Assembly: GCF_023734135.1 (NCBI RefSeq)
Contig: NZ_AP025730.1
Location: 2,356,001-2,420,000, forward strand
Direction: 5' to 3'
From: Sphaerotilus microaerophilus
GTDB taxonomy: Bacteria > Pseudomonadota > Gammaproteobacteria > Burkholderiales > Burkholderiaceae_C
DNA length: 64,000 nt
The notes beneath the pieces were generated by a model that was given only the letters and a program-made list of their open reading frames with translations, was not told the origin of the DNA and searched no databases. The position numbers and the translations under genes are program-made. Shown piece by piece: positions 55,292-64,000 of this stretch. The stretch's first letter is position 1; each line of letters starts with the position of its first letter.

Positions 55292-57538
55292 ATGGCACAT
55301 CCGCTCCTGAACCTTTTTTCCCATCCTTCCCACCCGGGCGATCTCCCTTGCCCGCTTCGCGCCATGGCGTACGCCGCGCTGCTGGCCTGCGCCGGCCCGG
55401 CCATGGCCCAGACGACTTCACCGGCCACACAGGCCACACTGGCTCCCCAGGCCTCAACTGCAGCGCCAGTGCCGCAGGCCGCCCTTGACACCGTCACCAT
55501 CACCGGCCGCAACAGCGCACCGGCCGTCTCCGGCTTTGGTGACCAGCCGCTGGCCACCACGCCGATCTCGGCCAGCCGCTACGGCGAAGCCGAACTGGCG
55601 GAGCAAGGCGTCACCCGCCTGTCCGGCCTCACCGGGCTGAACGCCTCGGTCAGCGACGCCTACAACACCACCGGCTACTGGGACTACCTCACGGTGCGCG
55701 GCTTCCTGCTCGACAACCGCTTCAACTACCGCCGCGACGGCCTGCCGGTCAACGCCGAAACCAGCCTGCCGCTGGCCAACAAGTCCGGCGTCGAACTGCT
55801 GCGCGGCAGCAGCGGCATCCAGGCCGGCACCAGCGCACCGGGCGGCCTGGTCAACCTGCTGGTCAAGCGGCCGGACCGCGACCTCACCCGCTTCCACCTC
55901 GGCTGGGCCGAGGGCGGTCGCGTCGGCGCCCAGGCGGACGTCTCGCGCCGGCTGGGCGAGGCCGGCGAATTCGGCCTGCGCGGCAACCTGCTGGTCGAAC
56001 GCCTGGACACCCCCACACAAAACACCCGCGGCCAGCGCCACGTCGCCGCCCTGGCGGCCGACTGGCGCGGCCCGGGCGGCAGCCTGCTGGAGGCCGAAGT
56101 CGAACACAGCCGCCAGCGCCAGCCCAGCGTGCCGGGCTTCAGCATGCTCGGGAACAGCATCCCCTCCCCGGCCGATCCGCGCATCAACCTCAACAACCAG
56201 GCCTGGTCGCAGCCGGTGCTGCTGCAGGGCGACACCGCCTCGCTGCGCTGGACCCAGCCGCTGGAGGCGGGCTGGAAGTTCGTCGCTCACGGCATGACCC
56301 AGCGGCTGAAAAACGACGACCGCATCGCCTTCCCCTACGGCCTCTTCGACGCCAACTACAACTGCAACCCCTGCGACCGCTACGCCGCCAACGGTGACCT
56401 GACCCTGTGGGACTTCCGCAGCGAGAACGAACGCCGCCGCAGCGACGCGCTGGACCTGGGCGTGCAAGGCAAGGCCCAGCTGGCCGGCCTGCCGCACCAA
56501 CTGGCCGGCGGGCTGCTCCTGACCCGGTACCAGCAGCGCATGCAGCCGCAGGTCTACGACATCGCAGGCACCGGCAACGCAAGTGGCGCCATCCAGGTCA
56601 CCACCACCGCCACCGTCAACGACCAGAACACGAACCGCGACGAGCGCAGCAGCGAGTTCTACCTGCGCGACGCCATCCGCCTGGCCCCGCAGTGGCAGGC
56701 CTGGCTGGGCCTGCGCCTCACCCGGCTGCAGCGCGAAAGCGTGCGTACCGACGGCAGCCGCGCCAGCGACTACAGCGACAGCTTCACCACCCCCTGGCTG
56801 GCCCTGAGCCACGAGTGGGCGCCGCAGCACATCGTCTTCGCCAGCTGGGGCCGGGGCGCGGAATCGGATGTCGCACCCAACCGCACCTACGTCGTCAACC
56901 GCGGGGAAGCCGTGCTCGCACGCAGCCGCCAGTGGGAGATCGGTGCCAAGGGCACCCAGCGCCAGCGCAACTGGAGCCTCACCTACTTCGACATCCAGCG
57001 CGCCCAGACCGCCAACCTGGGATCGGCCTGCTCATCCTCGACGGCCGATTCCTGCACCTTCACCTTCGACGGCGTGGCCCACCACCGCGGCCTGGAAGGT
57101 GAACTCAGCCAGCAGTTCGGCCCCCTGCGCCTGGAAGGCAGCGCCCTGCTGCTGCGCGCCCGCCGCGAAGGCAGCGCCAACGCCGCCGTCAACGGCCAGC
57201 GCCCGCCCAACGTACCGGAATACACCGCCAAGGCCGGCGCCAGCTACACCGTCGCCAGCCTGCCCGGCCTGACCCTGGGCGCCGCTGCCGTGCACGAAGG
57301 CGGCCGCACCCTGCTGCCCACCGACGGCCAACTGCGCATCCCCGCCTGGACCCGCCTGGACGCCAACGCCCAATGGCAGCAAGCCCTGGCCGACCAGCGC
57401 CGCCTGACCTGGAGCGCCGGCATCACCAACCTCGCCAACCGCCGCGCCTGGCGCGACGCGCCCTACCAGTTCGAACACATCTACCTCTTCCCCCTGCCCG
57501 AACGCAGCCTGCGCCTGGGCCTGCAGATCGACCTGTGA
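55292..57538 (+). CDS. TonB-dependent outer-membrane receptor (TPP-riboswitch controlled)
   Basis: Receptor of 748 residues with a signal peptide (LRAMAYAALLACAGPAMA), a TonB box-like segment (ALDTVTITGRNSAP), a plug domain (YLTVRGFLLDNRFNYRRDGLP, then GVELLRGSSGIQAGTSAPGG) and a 22-stranded barrel ending in the C-terminal aromatic-type strand LRLGLQIDL. It looks like the siderophore-receptor subfamily by sequence, but the TPP riboswitch immediately upstream points to uptake of thiamine or a thiamine precursor. The ligand is inference. It is apparently monocistronic, followed by tRNA-Asn. Confidence 0.9.
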   Translation: MAHPLLNLFSHPSHPGDLPCPLRAMAYAALLACAGPAMAQTTSPATQATLAPQASTAAPVPQAALDTVTITGRNSAPAVSGFGDQPLATTPISASRYGEAELAEQGVTRLSGLTGLNASVSDAYNTTGYWDYLTVRGFLLDNRFNYRRDGLPVNAETSLPLANKSGVELLRGSSGIQAGTSAPGGLVNLLVKRPDRDLTRFHLGWAEGGRVGAQADVSRRLGEAGEFGLRGNLLVERLDTPTQNTRGQRHVAALAADWRGPGGSLLEAEVEHSRQRQPSVPGFSMLGNSIPSPADPRINLNNQAWSQPVLLQGDTASLRWTQPLEAGWKFVAHGMTQRLKNDDRIAFPYGLFDANYNCNPCDRYAANGDLTLWDFRSENERRRSDALDLGVQGKAQLAGLPHQLAGGLLLTRYQQRMQPQVYDIAGTGNASGAIQVTTTATVNDQNTNRDERSSEFYLRDAIRLAPQWQAWLGLRLTRLQRESVRTDGSRASDYSDSFTTPWLALSHEWAPQHIVFASWGRGAESDVAPNRTYVVNRGEAVLARSRQWEIGAKGTQRQRNWSLTYFDIQRAQTANLGSACSSSTADSCTFTFDGVAHHRGLEGELSQQFGPLRLEGSALLLRARREGSANAAVNGQRPPNVPEYTAKAGASYTVASLPGLTLGAAAVHEGGRTLLPTDGQLRIPAWTRLDANAQWQQALADQRRLTWSAGITNLANRRAWRDAPYQFEHIYLFPLPERSLRLGLQIDL

Positions 57539-57609
57539 CCATCCGGCCACGCAGCACTTGCGAGGCCCCGGAAAACTCCACTAGAATCGCTGTCTAAGCA
57601 AACAGCTGA

Positions 57610-57685
57610 TCCCCGATAGCTCAGTCGGTAGAGCGCCGGACTGTTAATCCGTAGGTCCCTGGTTCGAGCCCAGGTCGGGGAGCCA
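57610..57685 (+). tRNA. tRNA-Asn (GTT), copy 1
   Basis: 76 bases including encoded CCA. Acceptor stem TCCCCGA pairs with TCGGGGA, D-arm contains AGCTCAGTCGGTAGAGC, anticodon loop CTGTTAA gives GTT, and the T-arm is CTGGTTCGAGCCCAG. Confidence 0.98.
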
Positions 57686-57799
57686 GATTCAAAAATCGAA
57701 GAAGGCCCAGAAGCGCAAGCAACTGGGTCTTCTCTTTCCTGAAGCCCAGCGCCCGCCGGCGCGGCTTCAACCCAGAAGTACCGATCAGCACACAGCTGT

Positions 57800-57875
57800 T
57801 CCCCGATAGCTCAGTCGGTAGAGCGCCGGACTGTTAATCCGTAGGTCCCTGGTTCGAGCCCAGGTCGGGGAGCCA
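57800..57875 (+). tRNA. tRNA-Asn (GTT), copy 2
   Basis: Identical in sequence to the copy at 57610-57685, with a 114-bp spacer between them and encoded CCA. It is followed by a strong terminator. Confidence 0.98.
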
Positions 57876-57892
57876 AAACTCCAAGCAAAACA

Positions 57893-57926
57893 ACGGCTTA
57901 GACGCGCAGGCGTCTAGGCCGTTTTT
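57893..57926 (+). terminator. Rho-independent terminator after the tRNA-Asn pair
   Basis: A 13-bp stem ACGGCTTAGACGC / GCGTCTAGGCCGT (one T-G pair) with a GCAG loop is followed by TTTTT. It ends the tRNA transcript 18 bp after the second tRNA. Confidence 0.9.
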
Positions 57927-58516
57927 GCTTCTGGTCCCTTTCCGGCCTGCGGAGCGGGCCGGACGGTGGTTGGCGGGTGGCTGTGGGGCATGCGGAAGTG
58001 GTTGTCGCGCTTGGGAAATCGGCGGCGTGGGTCGGGCGGCCTACGGAGTGCGGGTGATGGCGCTCGCGGATTGACGGTGGTGATGATGGGCTGTGGGGTG
58101 TCGCTCGAAGGCAACTGGGGCGGCGAGATCGACGCCTTCGTCACCAGCAAGCTGGCGACTGCCAGCGGCCACATCGCCTTCCAGGCGCTTGCGATGCGGG
58201 CAGTCTGGACCGGTGGCAGACCGGAAGACTGGGGCTCGTACCCAGCAGTCGTCACTGCTCCCTGCACACTTCTTCGGCCGCGGCGGCAGTGGTGTGGACC
58301 CTTTCGACCCAGACTCGCTGTGTCGCCTGCGGACTGAAAGCACCCACTCAAGCGCAAGGCCCTGGGTAGCCACTTTCGTTGGCACCGGACGTTGGCTTTG
58401 GCCTGACTGACAGGTCACGATCTGTAGACTGACTGACCGCTTGATTGAGGCGCGGTCACTTGGCAACACACCACGACGCTTTCAGCGTCGCGGACTACCC
58501 ACGGACCATCCGTTGA
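57927..58516. other. 590-bp stretch without a convincing gene
   Basis: Short overlapping open frames exist on both strands (for example 57966-58337 plus), but none has a recognisable start, ribosome-binding site or family. One plus-strand segment (SLEGNWGGEIDAFVTSKLA) looks protein-like and might be a gene remnant. A perfect hairpin CGACGCT-ttc-AGCGTCG lies at 58474-58490. The stretch is the left edge of the apparent accessory region after tRNA-Asn. Confidence 0.4.
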
Positions 58517-59884
58517 GTGAGCTCCAAAGTGCAGGACATCAAACGTACGCGCTTCGAAGCGCTTGCAGCCTATTGCCGACAGCCGGCTGCGCTCCTCGCT
58601 GCCCAGGAGGTTCGATGGCTGCAGGCCTACGAGGAGTCCATCCTGATCGTCGTCATTCGCGACATCGCCGACGGTGACTTCTCGGCCATGCTTCTGGCTC
58701 GTGATCTGAAGGAGCGATATAGATGGGTCGAGATGACCGGGTTCTTCGACAGCGTCGAGGAGACGCTTGCTGCGGCCCCCGATCGCATCGAGAAGATCTA
58801 CGCCGACTTCGGAAAGCAGCGCGCTCAGGGAGATGAGAAGGGGGGGCCGGTTGACTTTTTCACGCCGGTAGTCCCCGAGGCTAGACTCAACCGTGACTTT
58901 GCAACTGTGACATCTTCCGAGGGCTACTCGCCGGCCGTCGAACTGATCAAGCCGATGATGCGCTGGTATGAAGACGCCGATGGAAACTTCGTCGAGCAGT
59001 TTCAGACGACGGGCTTCGACACTCGCCTGTGGGAACTCTATATGTTCGCTGCGCTGGTGGAGACGGGCTACGTCCTCGATCGGAAGATTGCAATGCCTGA
59101 CTTCTGCAGTCGCAATGCGTTCGGTGAGCTGTGCATCGAGGCCACGACCGTCAATCCGACCCGCACGCCGACGGGCGATCTCGTCCCGCCTCCGCCGCTG
59201 GACACGCCCAAGCAGATGGAAGCGTTCCTGCGGCACTACATGCCGACACGCTACGCCGGCCCGCTGACGACGAAGCTCGGCAAGAAGTACTGGGAGAGGG
59301 ACCACGTAAAGGGGCGCCCTCTAGCGTTTGCCATTCAAGACTTCCACGCGCCGAACTCCATGGTCTTGAGCCGGACCGCGCTGCCCATCTACCTCTACGG
59401 CAGGGTTTGGGATTGGCGCAGGGACGCACAAGGCAAGCTTGTTATCGTCCCACAAAGGATTGAAGAGCACGTCTGGGGTCAGACCAAGCGCGTTCAGTCC
59501 GGGTTCTTCTCGCTGCCCGGAGCAGAGAACGTCAGCGCGGTGATCGCGAACGCGAGCGCCACGATCTCGAAGTTCAATCGCATGGGGCTGCTTGCAGGCT
59601 TTGGCTCCAATCGCGTCCGCATGGTTAGGGAGGGGACGGCGGCCAATCCGGATCCGAATTCCGTGGCTCCACAAGTCTTTGTCCACGACGTCAACTCGCC
59701 GGACTACAGCGAGACTTGGATCGAGGGCATGGACGTCTTCCACAATCCTCACGCCCTGCACCCGCTAGATCCGGAGATGTTGCCTGGAGCTGCTCATCAT
59801 CGGCTCGACGACGAGGGCCAATTGGTCTCGCTCATCCCGAGGTGGCAACCCTTTGGTTCCGTGACGCGGATCTCACTAGCATGA
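58517..59884 (+). CDS. Uncharacterised protein, possible PD-(D/E)XK-like nuclease fold
   Basis: Protein of 455 residues that I do not recognise. Soluble, no signal or membrane segments. The middle (LWELYMFAALVETGYVL, then MPDFCSRNAFGELCIEATT) has the layout of a restriction-endonuclease-like core: an acidic helix, a PD motif and a beta strand with E-A-T, although the usual catalytic lysine is replaced by Thr. The start GTG at 58517 gives an unremarkable N-terminus and is uncertain. Base composition is visibly less GC-rich than the housekeeping genes to the left. It is convergent with the two-gene operon on the minus strand (stops 5 bp apart). A defence or mobile-element role is inference from location. 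Confidence 0.7.
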   Translation: MSSKVQDIKRTRFEALAAYCRQPAALLAAQEVRWLQAYEESILIVVIRDIADGDFSAMLLARDLKERYRWVEMTGFFDSVEETLAAAPDRIEKIYADFGKQRAQGDEKGGPVDFFTPVVPEARLNRDFATVTSSEGYSPAVELIKPMMRWYEDADGNFVEQFQTTGFDTRLWELYMFAALVETGYVLDRKIAMPDFCSRNAFGELCIEATTVNPTRTPTGDLVPPPPLDTPKQMEAFLRHYMPTRYAGPLTTKLGKKYWERDHVKGRPLAFAIQDFHAPNSMVLSRTALPIYLYGRVWDWRRDAQGKLVIVPQRIEEHVWGQTKRVQSGFFSLPGAENVSAVIANASATISKFNRMGLLAGFGSNRVRMVREGTAANPDPNSVAPQVFVHDVNSPDYSETWIEGMDVFHNPHALHPLDPEMLPGAAHHRLDDEGQLVSLIPRWQPFGSVTRISLA

Positions 59885-59888
59885 GGAC

Positions 59889-61643
59889 CTAAGGGGAAGT
59901 CGGGGCTTCCTCGCTGGCATCTGCTTCCGTAGGTGTTGGCGCGTCACTGAGGTGGTACCACATCGATGCGGGCACTGGCGTGCGGAAGTGCCTGCACGCG
60001 ATGAAGTCTAGCGGCCACAAACCTACTGCCAAGGCCGGCGAGTCCTCTTCCCATCGCAGGCGCCCGGTCGCGTTGAACTGCGCAATGCGGTCGCGGAGGG
60101 CCTGCGCAGACGCTGCCAGTGCATAGGGCGCCTCGGTGCTGCCGCTGCCCTGGTGCGCCGGTTCGAAGTACCACTTCGTGGCCCAGCCGGCCGTGGGATG
60201 CCAGAGCTGGCTGCCGACGTCGGGAAAAGCCGTGGCGTGGCATTCGGCGAGTTCCTCGTACGCCTCATCCTGGCCCAGCATCACGCACCATGACCCCATG
60301 GTTGCCAACAACCAGGAATGGAGGCGCATGAGGCCCTTGAACTCGTCGCTGCCACGGACGTCCAGTTCGACAAGATCGTCGAATGAATCCGTGCCCACCG
60401 GGAACATTCGGCCGTAGATGAAGGCGAATTTCAGGCGTCCGGTGATGTCGGTGGTCCACCAGCGCGCGAGGTCATGTTGCCCCGTTTGGAGGAATAGCAC
60501 CAGGGCTAGGCAGATATCGATGACCTGCGAATCAAGGCGCGGGGAAGCGGCCGCCTCGTGGTTGCGCAGCAGAGCGGCAAGCGCATTGGAGAATTCGCCG
60601 GCACGTGCCCTCCACGCGTCGTCCTGCCCCGGCTCCATCAAGGCGGCCGACAGTCCGATCGAAGCCAGGAGGCCGACCTGCTCGAGCAGCAGCACCGAGT
60701 ACTCGGCACCTTCCCTCGTGTATCCCGACAGGCCATCCTTGACGCGAAGGTGCGCAGCCACCGCGTCGTAGTAGCGGCTGGCCGCTTGCAGGTATGAGCG
60801 CCAGATCTCCCGGATCACCTCCTGGATTTCCTGCCGCTCTTGCAGAGATTGCAGGACTGCACGGTGGAAGCACCATAGCAAGGTGCGCTCCATCACCCAC
60901 AGGGCCTGGCGCCGCTCGCCCTCGCCGTCGACCCAGTGCGAGCACACAAGCGCGGCCAGGTGCACCCGGCGCAGCGCCTTGAGAAGCGCCGGGACCGCTT
61001 GCTGGCCGCCTGACTCGGTTAGTTGGCCATCGGGCGCGATGCCCAACTGGCGAAGCATCAGTCGGCAGAGGTGGTCGAACCGGTAGTCGCTGTCGGCGCC
61101 CATCACCAACGCCTTGCGAAGGTCGGCGCGGTCCTGGCCGTCGAATAGGTGTTCGTTCAGCAGGTGGGCCTCGACAAGGTCGGCCACCTTGTCGGCGCCC
61201 CAAAACTCGAATCGGAGTTGGGGATGGCGAGTGGCGAAGCCGGCCCAGTTGGGCTGCACTTCTTGGCCGAGGTCACCCGTGGTCGCCACCACGATGACCT
61301 TGCGGTGGTCCTTGTACTCGGGCGGAACGTGGCTGGCGAGCCAGACATCGATGATCTCGTCCATGCTCTCGCGGACGGCGTTGGGATCCCCGGTCCATGT
61401 GCGCCTGCCGATGTCGCCCTGTTTGATGACGAAGAGAAGCAACTCATCGACGCTGTCTGTAGCGGACCGGCCCGCCGCCGGGAAGTCCACACCGAACTGG
61501 CGCACGCCGGCCTTGGGCTTGACCAGGGGCACGTATCCCATCTGCGCCAACAACTCGGGCAACAGTCGGTCGAACTCGTCGCGCTCACGCAGCGTACGCA
61601 GGTAATGCGACAACGCCAGGCGCATCGGATTGCCAGCGTTCAT
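59889..61643 (-). CDS. Uncharacterised protein with restriction-like N-terminal segment (operon gene 2)
   Basis: Protein of 584 residues, unrecognised. The N-terminal ~95 residues (FDRLLPELLAQMGYVPLVK, then RQFGVDFPAAG and LLLFVIKQGDIGRRTW) resemble the start of PD-(D/E)XK-type nuclease domains with D53 and K74, but the (E/Q)xK glutamate is not in the usual place. The remainder is alpha-helical with many Trp and acidic residues and no membrane segments. It starts with a 4-nt ATGA overlap on the 653-residue gene, so the two proteins are probably made in fixed ratio and work together. The downstream end faces the 455-residue gene. Confidence 0.8.
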   Translation of the reverse strand: MNAGNPMRLALSHYLRTLRERDEFDRLLPELLAQMGYVPLVKPKAGVRQFGVDFPAAGRSATDSVDELLLFVIKQGDIGRRTWTGDPNAVRESMDEIIDVWLASHVPPEYKDHRKVIVVATTGDLGQEVQPNWAGFATRHPQLRFEFWGADKVADLVEAHLLNEHLFDGQDRADLRKALVMGADSDYRFDHLCRLMLRQLGIAPDGQLTESGGQQAVPALLKALRRVHLAALVCSHWVDGEGERRQALWVMERTLLWCFHRAVLQSLQERQEIQEVIREIWRSYLQAASRYYDAVAAHLRVKDGLSGYTREGAEYSVLLLEQVGLLASIGLSAALMEPGQDDAWRARAGEFSNALAALLRNHEAAASPRLDSQVIDICLALVLFLQTGQHDLARWWTTDITGRLKFAFIYGRMFPVGTDSFDDLVELDVRGSDEFKGLMRLHSWLLATMGSWCVMLGQDEAYEELAECHATAFPDVGSQLWHPTAGWATKWYFEPAHQGSGSTEAPYALAASAQALRDRIAQFNATGRLRWEEDSPALAVGLWPLDFIACRHFRTPVPASMWYHLSDAPTPTEADASEEAPTSP

Positions 61644-63601
61644 GTTGAGCCCCGCTTGGTCGTGCGAAGTTGGAGCCGCCGGTATGCATTGCCCAAGGGA
61701 TCGAGTACCTCGCGCCGGGGCATCTCGAACGACACCGAGTGCGAGGCGAAGTGCATGGGTTCGGACCAGGCCTCGCCCATGTGCTGGAAGCTGGTCTCGC
61801 CGGCCTTGATGTGTATCTGAGTCGCGAGTTGCGCAATGACTGACTGCTTCTGTGCCTCGCGCATCGAACGTTGCATCACCTTGGAGCGGGCCTTCGCGAA
61901 GTCGCGGCGCAGGGTCATGGGCACTTCGAGCTCGCGCAGGCGCGGTAGCGCCTGCAGCGCCGCCATGTCGGCCTCCAGTCGCGCCGCGATGCCACCAAGC
62001 AGTTCCTTGATGTCGGCGTCCGTTTCCTGCCCGGCCCGCTTCCGCAACACGTCGCTGGTGGTTCTAGGGTGGTCGTAGCCGAGTTGCTCGTACAGCAGCC
62101 AGCGCAGCAGGGGGAACACGCGGGCGTTGGCGTTGCGCAACTTCAGCAACGACAGTGAGAGCGAGAGCATCTGCTTGGCCTCAATCAGGAAGCCGAGCAT
62201 CCGCTTGACCAGGTACAGGAGGTCCGCCTCCGTGGCAGTGTCGAGCACCGCCGGATCGAACTCGATCGCTATGTCGCCGTCGACTCGGGCGTTCGAAACC
62301 ATGCCGGCCGCGGCATTTGCCGTCGCCTGGCCATCGGCAAGCATCCAACGAGTAAACACACGGGACAGCAGTAGCTGATGCGACAGCATCGCCCGCGTGC
62401 AGGCATCGAAACGGTCCGCGAATTCGCACTTGCCTTTTGTCGAGCCGAGGTGGGCGCGGACCCAGGCTTCGAGGAACTCAAGCACGGACTCGACGTGCGC
62501 CGAGTCAGGGCGCAAGAGCCTCGAGAGGCTGAAGTCCAGGTCGTCGATCGCACGCTCGGACCCTTCACCCAGCCCGACGCACAGCTGGAGCCATTCGAAG
62601 AAGATGCCCGCCTGCAGCAAGGCGTCGTCGTTGTGCCAAAGGGCTTGCGCTACGTAGCCGGCTGCCTCTTGGTCGCCGGAGGTAATGCGTCCCCGCAGGC
62701 CCTCGTCAAAAGCGCGTCGCAGATGGAGAACTGCACTGGCTGCGCGCAGGCCAGCGCGGCGTTGTACTGCGTCCTCACCGTTGATCCGGCGCAGGATGGG
62801 CGCTTCCAGCGCAGGCGCGAGGTCCGCTAAGAGGCTGGGCTCCGCGAGCATCCGACCAGCAATCCAACAGGTGACCGCGTGCACCGCCGCGAGACCGGAT
62901 TGTGTGTCTGCTTCGAGTAGACGGGTGACAGAGGCGTGCTGGTCCGCGGAGAACCACGCCATCCAGGCCGCACCCAGCAGGTCACCACGCGTATGGTGCG
63001 GCTCGTCCAGCAGCATCTCGACCATGTGTCGTGCGGAGGCAGGCTTGCTACCGAACCAACTAGACAGGGCATGGTAGAAGGCGCCGCCGGCCAGATCGTT
63101 CGTCGTGTGCGGTCTCTCGGCGTCGCAAAGCGTGATCACGTCGATGAGGTCGACGGTCTCAAGGTATGGCAGGGTCGCCTCGACCAAATGGAGGGCTTCG
63201 AAAACATCCCTCGGGCTAGTGATCCGTGACGTCGCGATCCGCAGAACACTCGCCGACGAGTGAACGGCTGCCAAAAACCTGCCGCTGGCCATGTCGGCGT
63301 TGCCGATCTCGCGGCGCCAAAGGTCCCTGGCCATGGTCCACAGTGCCTGCTCGTCGAAAGGAGGATCTCCCAGTCTGGCCAAGGCATCGGCGGCCGCCGC
63401 CGCATTACGATCTTCCAAGCTAGCGAAACGCAACACGCCACCTTTGACCGACGCACCTAGTGCGATCGAGGTATCCAACTGCGTGTCGGCCGGGATCTCG
63501 ATCTCAAGCCCGCCCCGGTCTGCTGTCAGCAGCTGCAGTGCCAGTGTTCCAACCGTGATGGCGCGCTGCGGCGTGACCTCGGCTTCGTTCAGTGTGGTCA
63601 T
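61640..63601 (-). CDS. Uncharacterised all-helical protein (operon gene 1)
   Basis: Protein of 653 residues with no recognised domain. The first ~60 residues are beta-like (ITVGTLALQLLTADRGGLEIEI in part), the rest is rich in Leu/Ala helices reminiscent of HEAT or TPR scaffolds, ending in a basic segment (RRDFAKARSKVMQRSMREAQ). No signal peptide or membrane spans. An AGGA ribosome-binding site lies ~12 nt before the ATG. It is the first gene of a two-gene operon with the 584-residue protein (overlap ATGA). A scaffold or sensor partner for that protein is a guess. Confidence 0.8.
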   Translation of the reverse strand: MTTLNEAEVTPQRAITVGTLALQLLTADRGGLEIEIPADTQLDTSIALGASVKGGVLRFASLEDRNAAAAADALARLGDPPFDEQALWTMARDLWRREIGNADMASGRFLAAVHSSASVLRIATSRITSPRDVFEALHLVEATLPYLETVDLIDVITLCDAERPHTTNDLAGGAFYHALSSWFGSKPASARHMVEMLLDEPHHTRGDLLGAAWMAWFSADQHASVTRLLEADTQSGLAAVHAVTCWIAGRMLAEPSLLADLAPALEAPILRRINGEDAVQRRAGLRAASAVLHLRRAFDEGLRGRITSGDQEAAGYVAQALWHNDDALLQAGIFFEWLQLCVGLGEGSERAIDDLDFSLSRLLRPDSAHVESVLEFLEAWVRAHLGSTKGKCEFADRFDACTRAMLSHQLLLSRVFTRWMLADGQATANAAAGMVSNARVDGDIAIEFDPAVLDTATEADLLYLVKRMLGFLIEAKQMLSLSLSLLKLRNANARVFPLLRWLLYEQLGYDHPRTTSDVLRKRAGQETDADIKELLGGIAARLEADMAALQALPRLRELEVPMTLRRDFAKARSKVMQRSMREAQKQSVIAQLATQIHIKAGETSFQHMGEAWSEPMHFASHSVSFEMPRREVLDPLGNAYRRLQLRTTKRGST

Positions 63602-63747
63602 GGTTGTTTGAAATCCTAGCGTAGCGCCACATGCGTCATCGAGCAGTTGTTAGCGAGCAATAGAAGAATGGCGACAACCGCTGCACAGTCTTCCTTCCCT
63701 CTCTGCCGAACATGCCCATGAGCCCCCCACCCCCGGAGCCCATGCCC

Positions 63748-64000
63748 ATGACCGCCCAAGACCTCACCGACAAGGCTCGCCCGCACGTCATCGAACCGCA
63801 CGACACCGAGGCGATCAACCAGTGGCTGGCGGCCGTGCGTCTGGACGCGGCATTGACCCAGCCCACCGCCTTCCGGCTGGCGCAGGTGCTGGCCGCGCAG
63901 AAGTCGCCCGCGATCTCCCTGACCGCGGAGATCCGCCGCCAGCTCGGGCGCGACCCTGCCGAGTGGGAAGAAGACCTGGCCGACCTCTACCGCCGCGGCC
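63748..64000 (+). CDS. Start of an uncharacterised protein (cut by window edge)
   Basis: The open frame continues to the last base. The visible ~84 residues begin MTAQDLTDKARPHVIEPHD and are helical and charged. A GGAG at 63735-63738 is well spaced for the ATG at 63748; in-frame ATGs at 63742, 63718 and 63712 would add up to 12 Pro-rich residues. No family is recognised from this fragment. It is divergent from the two-gene operon, with a ~146-bp gap that must hold both promoters. Confidence 0.65.
   Translation, partial: MTAQDLTDKARPHVIEPHDTEAINQWLAAVRLDAALTQPTAFRLAQVLAAQKSPAISLTAEIRRQLGRDPAEWEEDLADLYRRG

Noticed and set aside
57610..57875. att site formed by the two tRNA-Asn copies
   Set aside because: Both copies are full-length functional genes only 114 bp apart, and no integrase lies between or near them.
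57966..58337. 123-codon plus-strand frame after the tRNA genes
   Set aside because: No ribosome-binding site, overlaps equally good frames on the other strand, no family recognised; kept only as a note.

Overview
The window is GC-rich DNA from the chromosome of a betaproteobacterium, most likely a Burkholderiales member of the Rubrivivax/Leptothrix/Ideonella type. The evidence is the ilvB-ilvH-ilvC-pssA-leuA order, the sigma factor-DUF3619-DUF3106-RDD cluster, ccoI-S-N-O-Q-P with FNR-type boxes, an imuA-imuB-dnaE2 SOS cassette and assimilatory cys genes with a DUF934 gene. No name was available, so the taxonomy is inference.

Layout. 1-5891 (minus): SOS mutagenesis cassette imuA-imuB-dnaE2, with dnaE2 running off the left edge, behind a perfect LexA box. 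6142-6909 (plus): a five-EF-hand protein. 6937-25218 (minus): an 18-kb apparent operon encoding a TolC-like lipoprotein, a periplasmic adaptor, a 4063-residue repetitive surface/secreted protein (LEPR-like N-terminus, DUF4347, VCBS and cadherin-like arrays), a GAF-like/HlyD membrane protein and an M50 zinc protease fused to an HlyD domain. It has no ABC or RND pump and is the best candidate for a poorly described system. 25655-31313: ettA, a PII gene, a LOG-family gene, dgkA, and the translationally coupled sigma-DUF3619-DUF3106-RDD cluster. 31406-37814: branched-chain amino-acid genes with pssA inside, including a leucine-rich leader peptide and attenuator before leuA. 37940-38962: a penicillin-binding-protein-type peptidase. 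39099-45471 (minus): cbb3 oxidase and its assembly genes.

45620-53454 (plus): a DUF192 protein, then a sulfate/sulfite assimilation cluster: TauE/SafE-like permease, cysI, DUF934, cysH, cysD, cysN and a siroheme methyltransferase that supplies the cofactor for CysI. 53619-55086: ferredoxin fdxA and a TrxR-like ferredoxin reductase. 55128-57538: a TPP riboswitch controlling a TonB-dependent receptor, probably for thiamine or a precursor. 57610-57875: two identical tRNA-Asn genes. From 57927 to the right edge the DNA looks like accessory DNA: a 0.6-kb stretch without a convincing gene, an unrecognised 455-residue protein with a nuclease-like motif, a convergent two-gene operon of unrecognised proteins, and the start of another gene cut by the edge.

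Long open frames antisense to the GC-rich genes, up to 1607 codons opposite the giant repeat gene, were treated as shadows. No CRISPR array, insertion sequence, rRNA or replication origin was seen.
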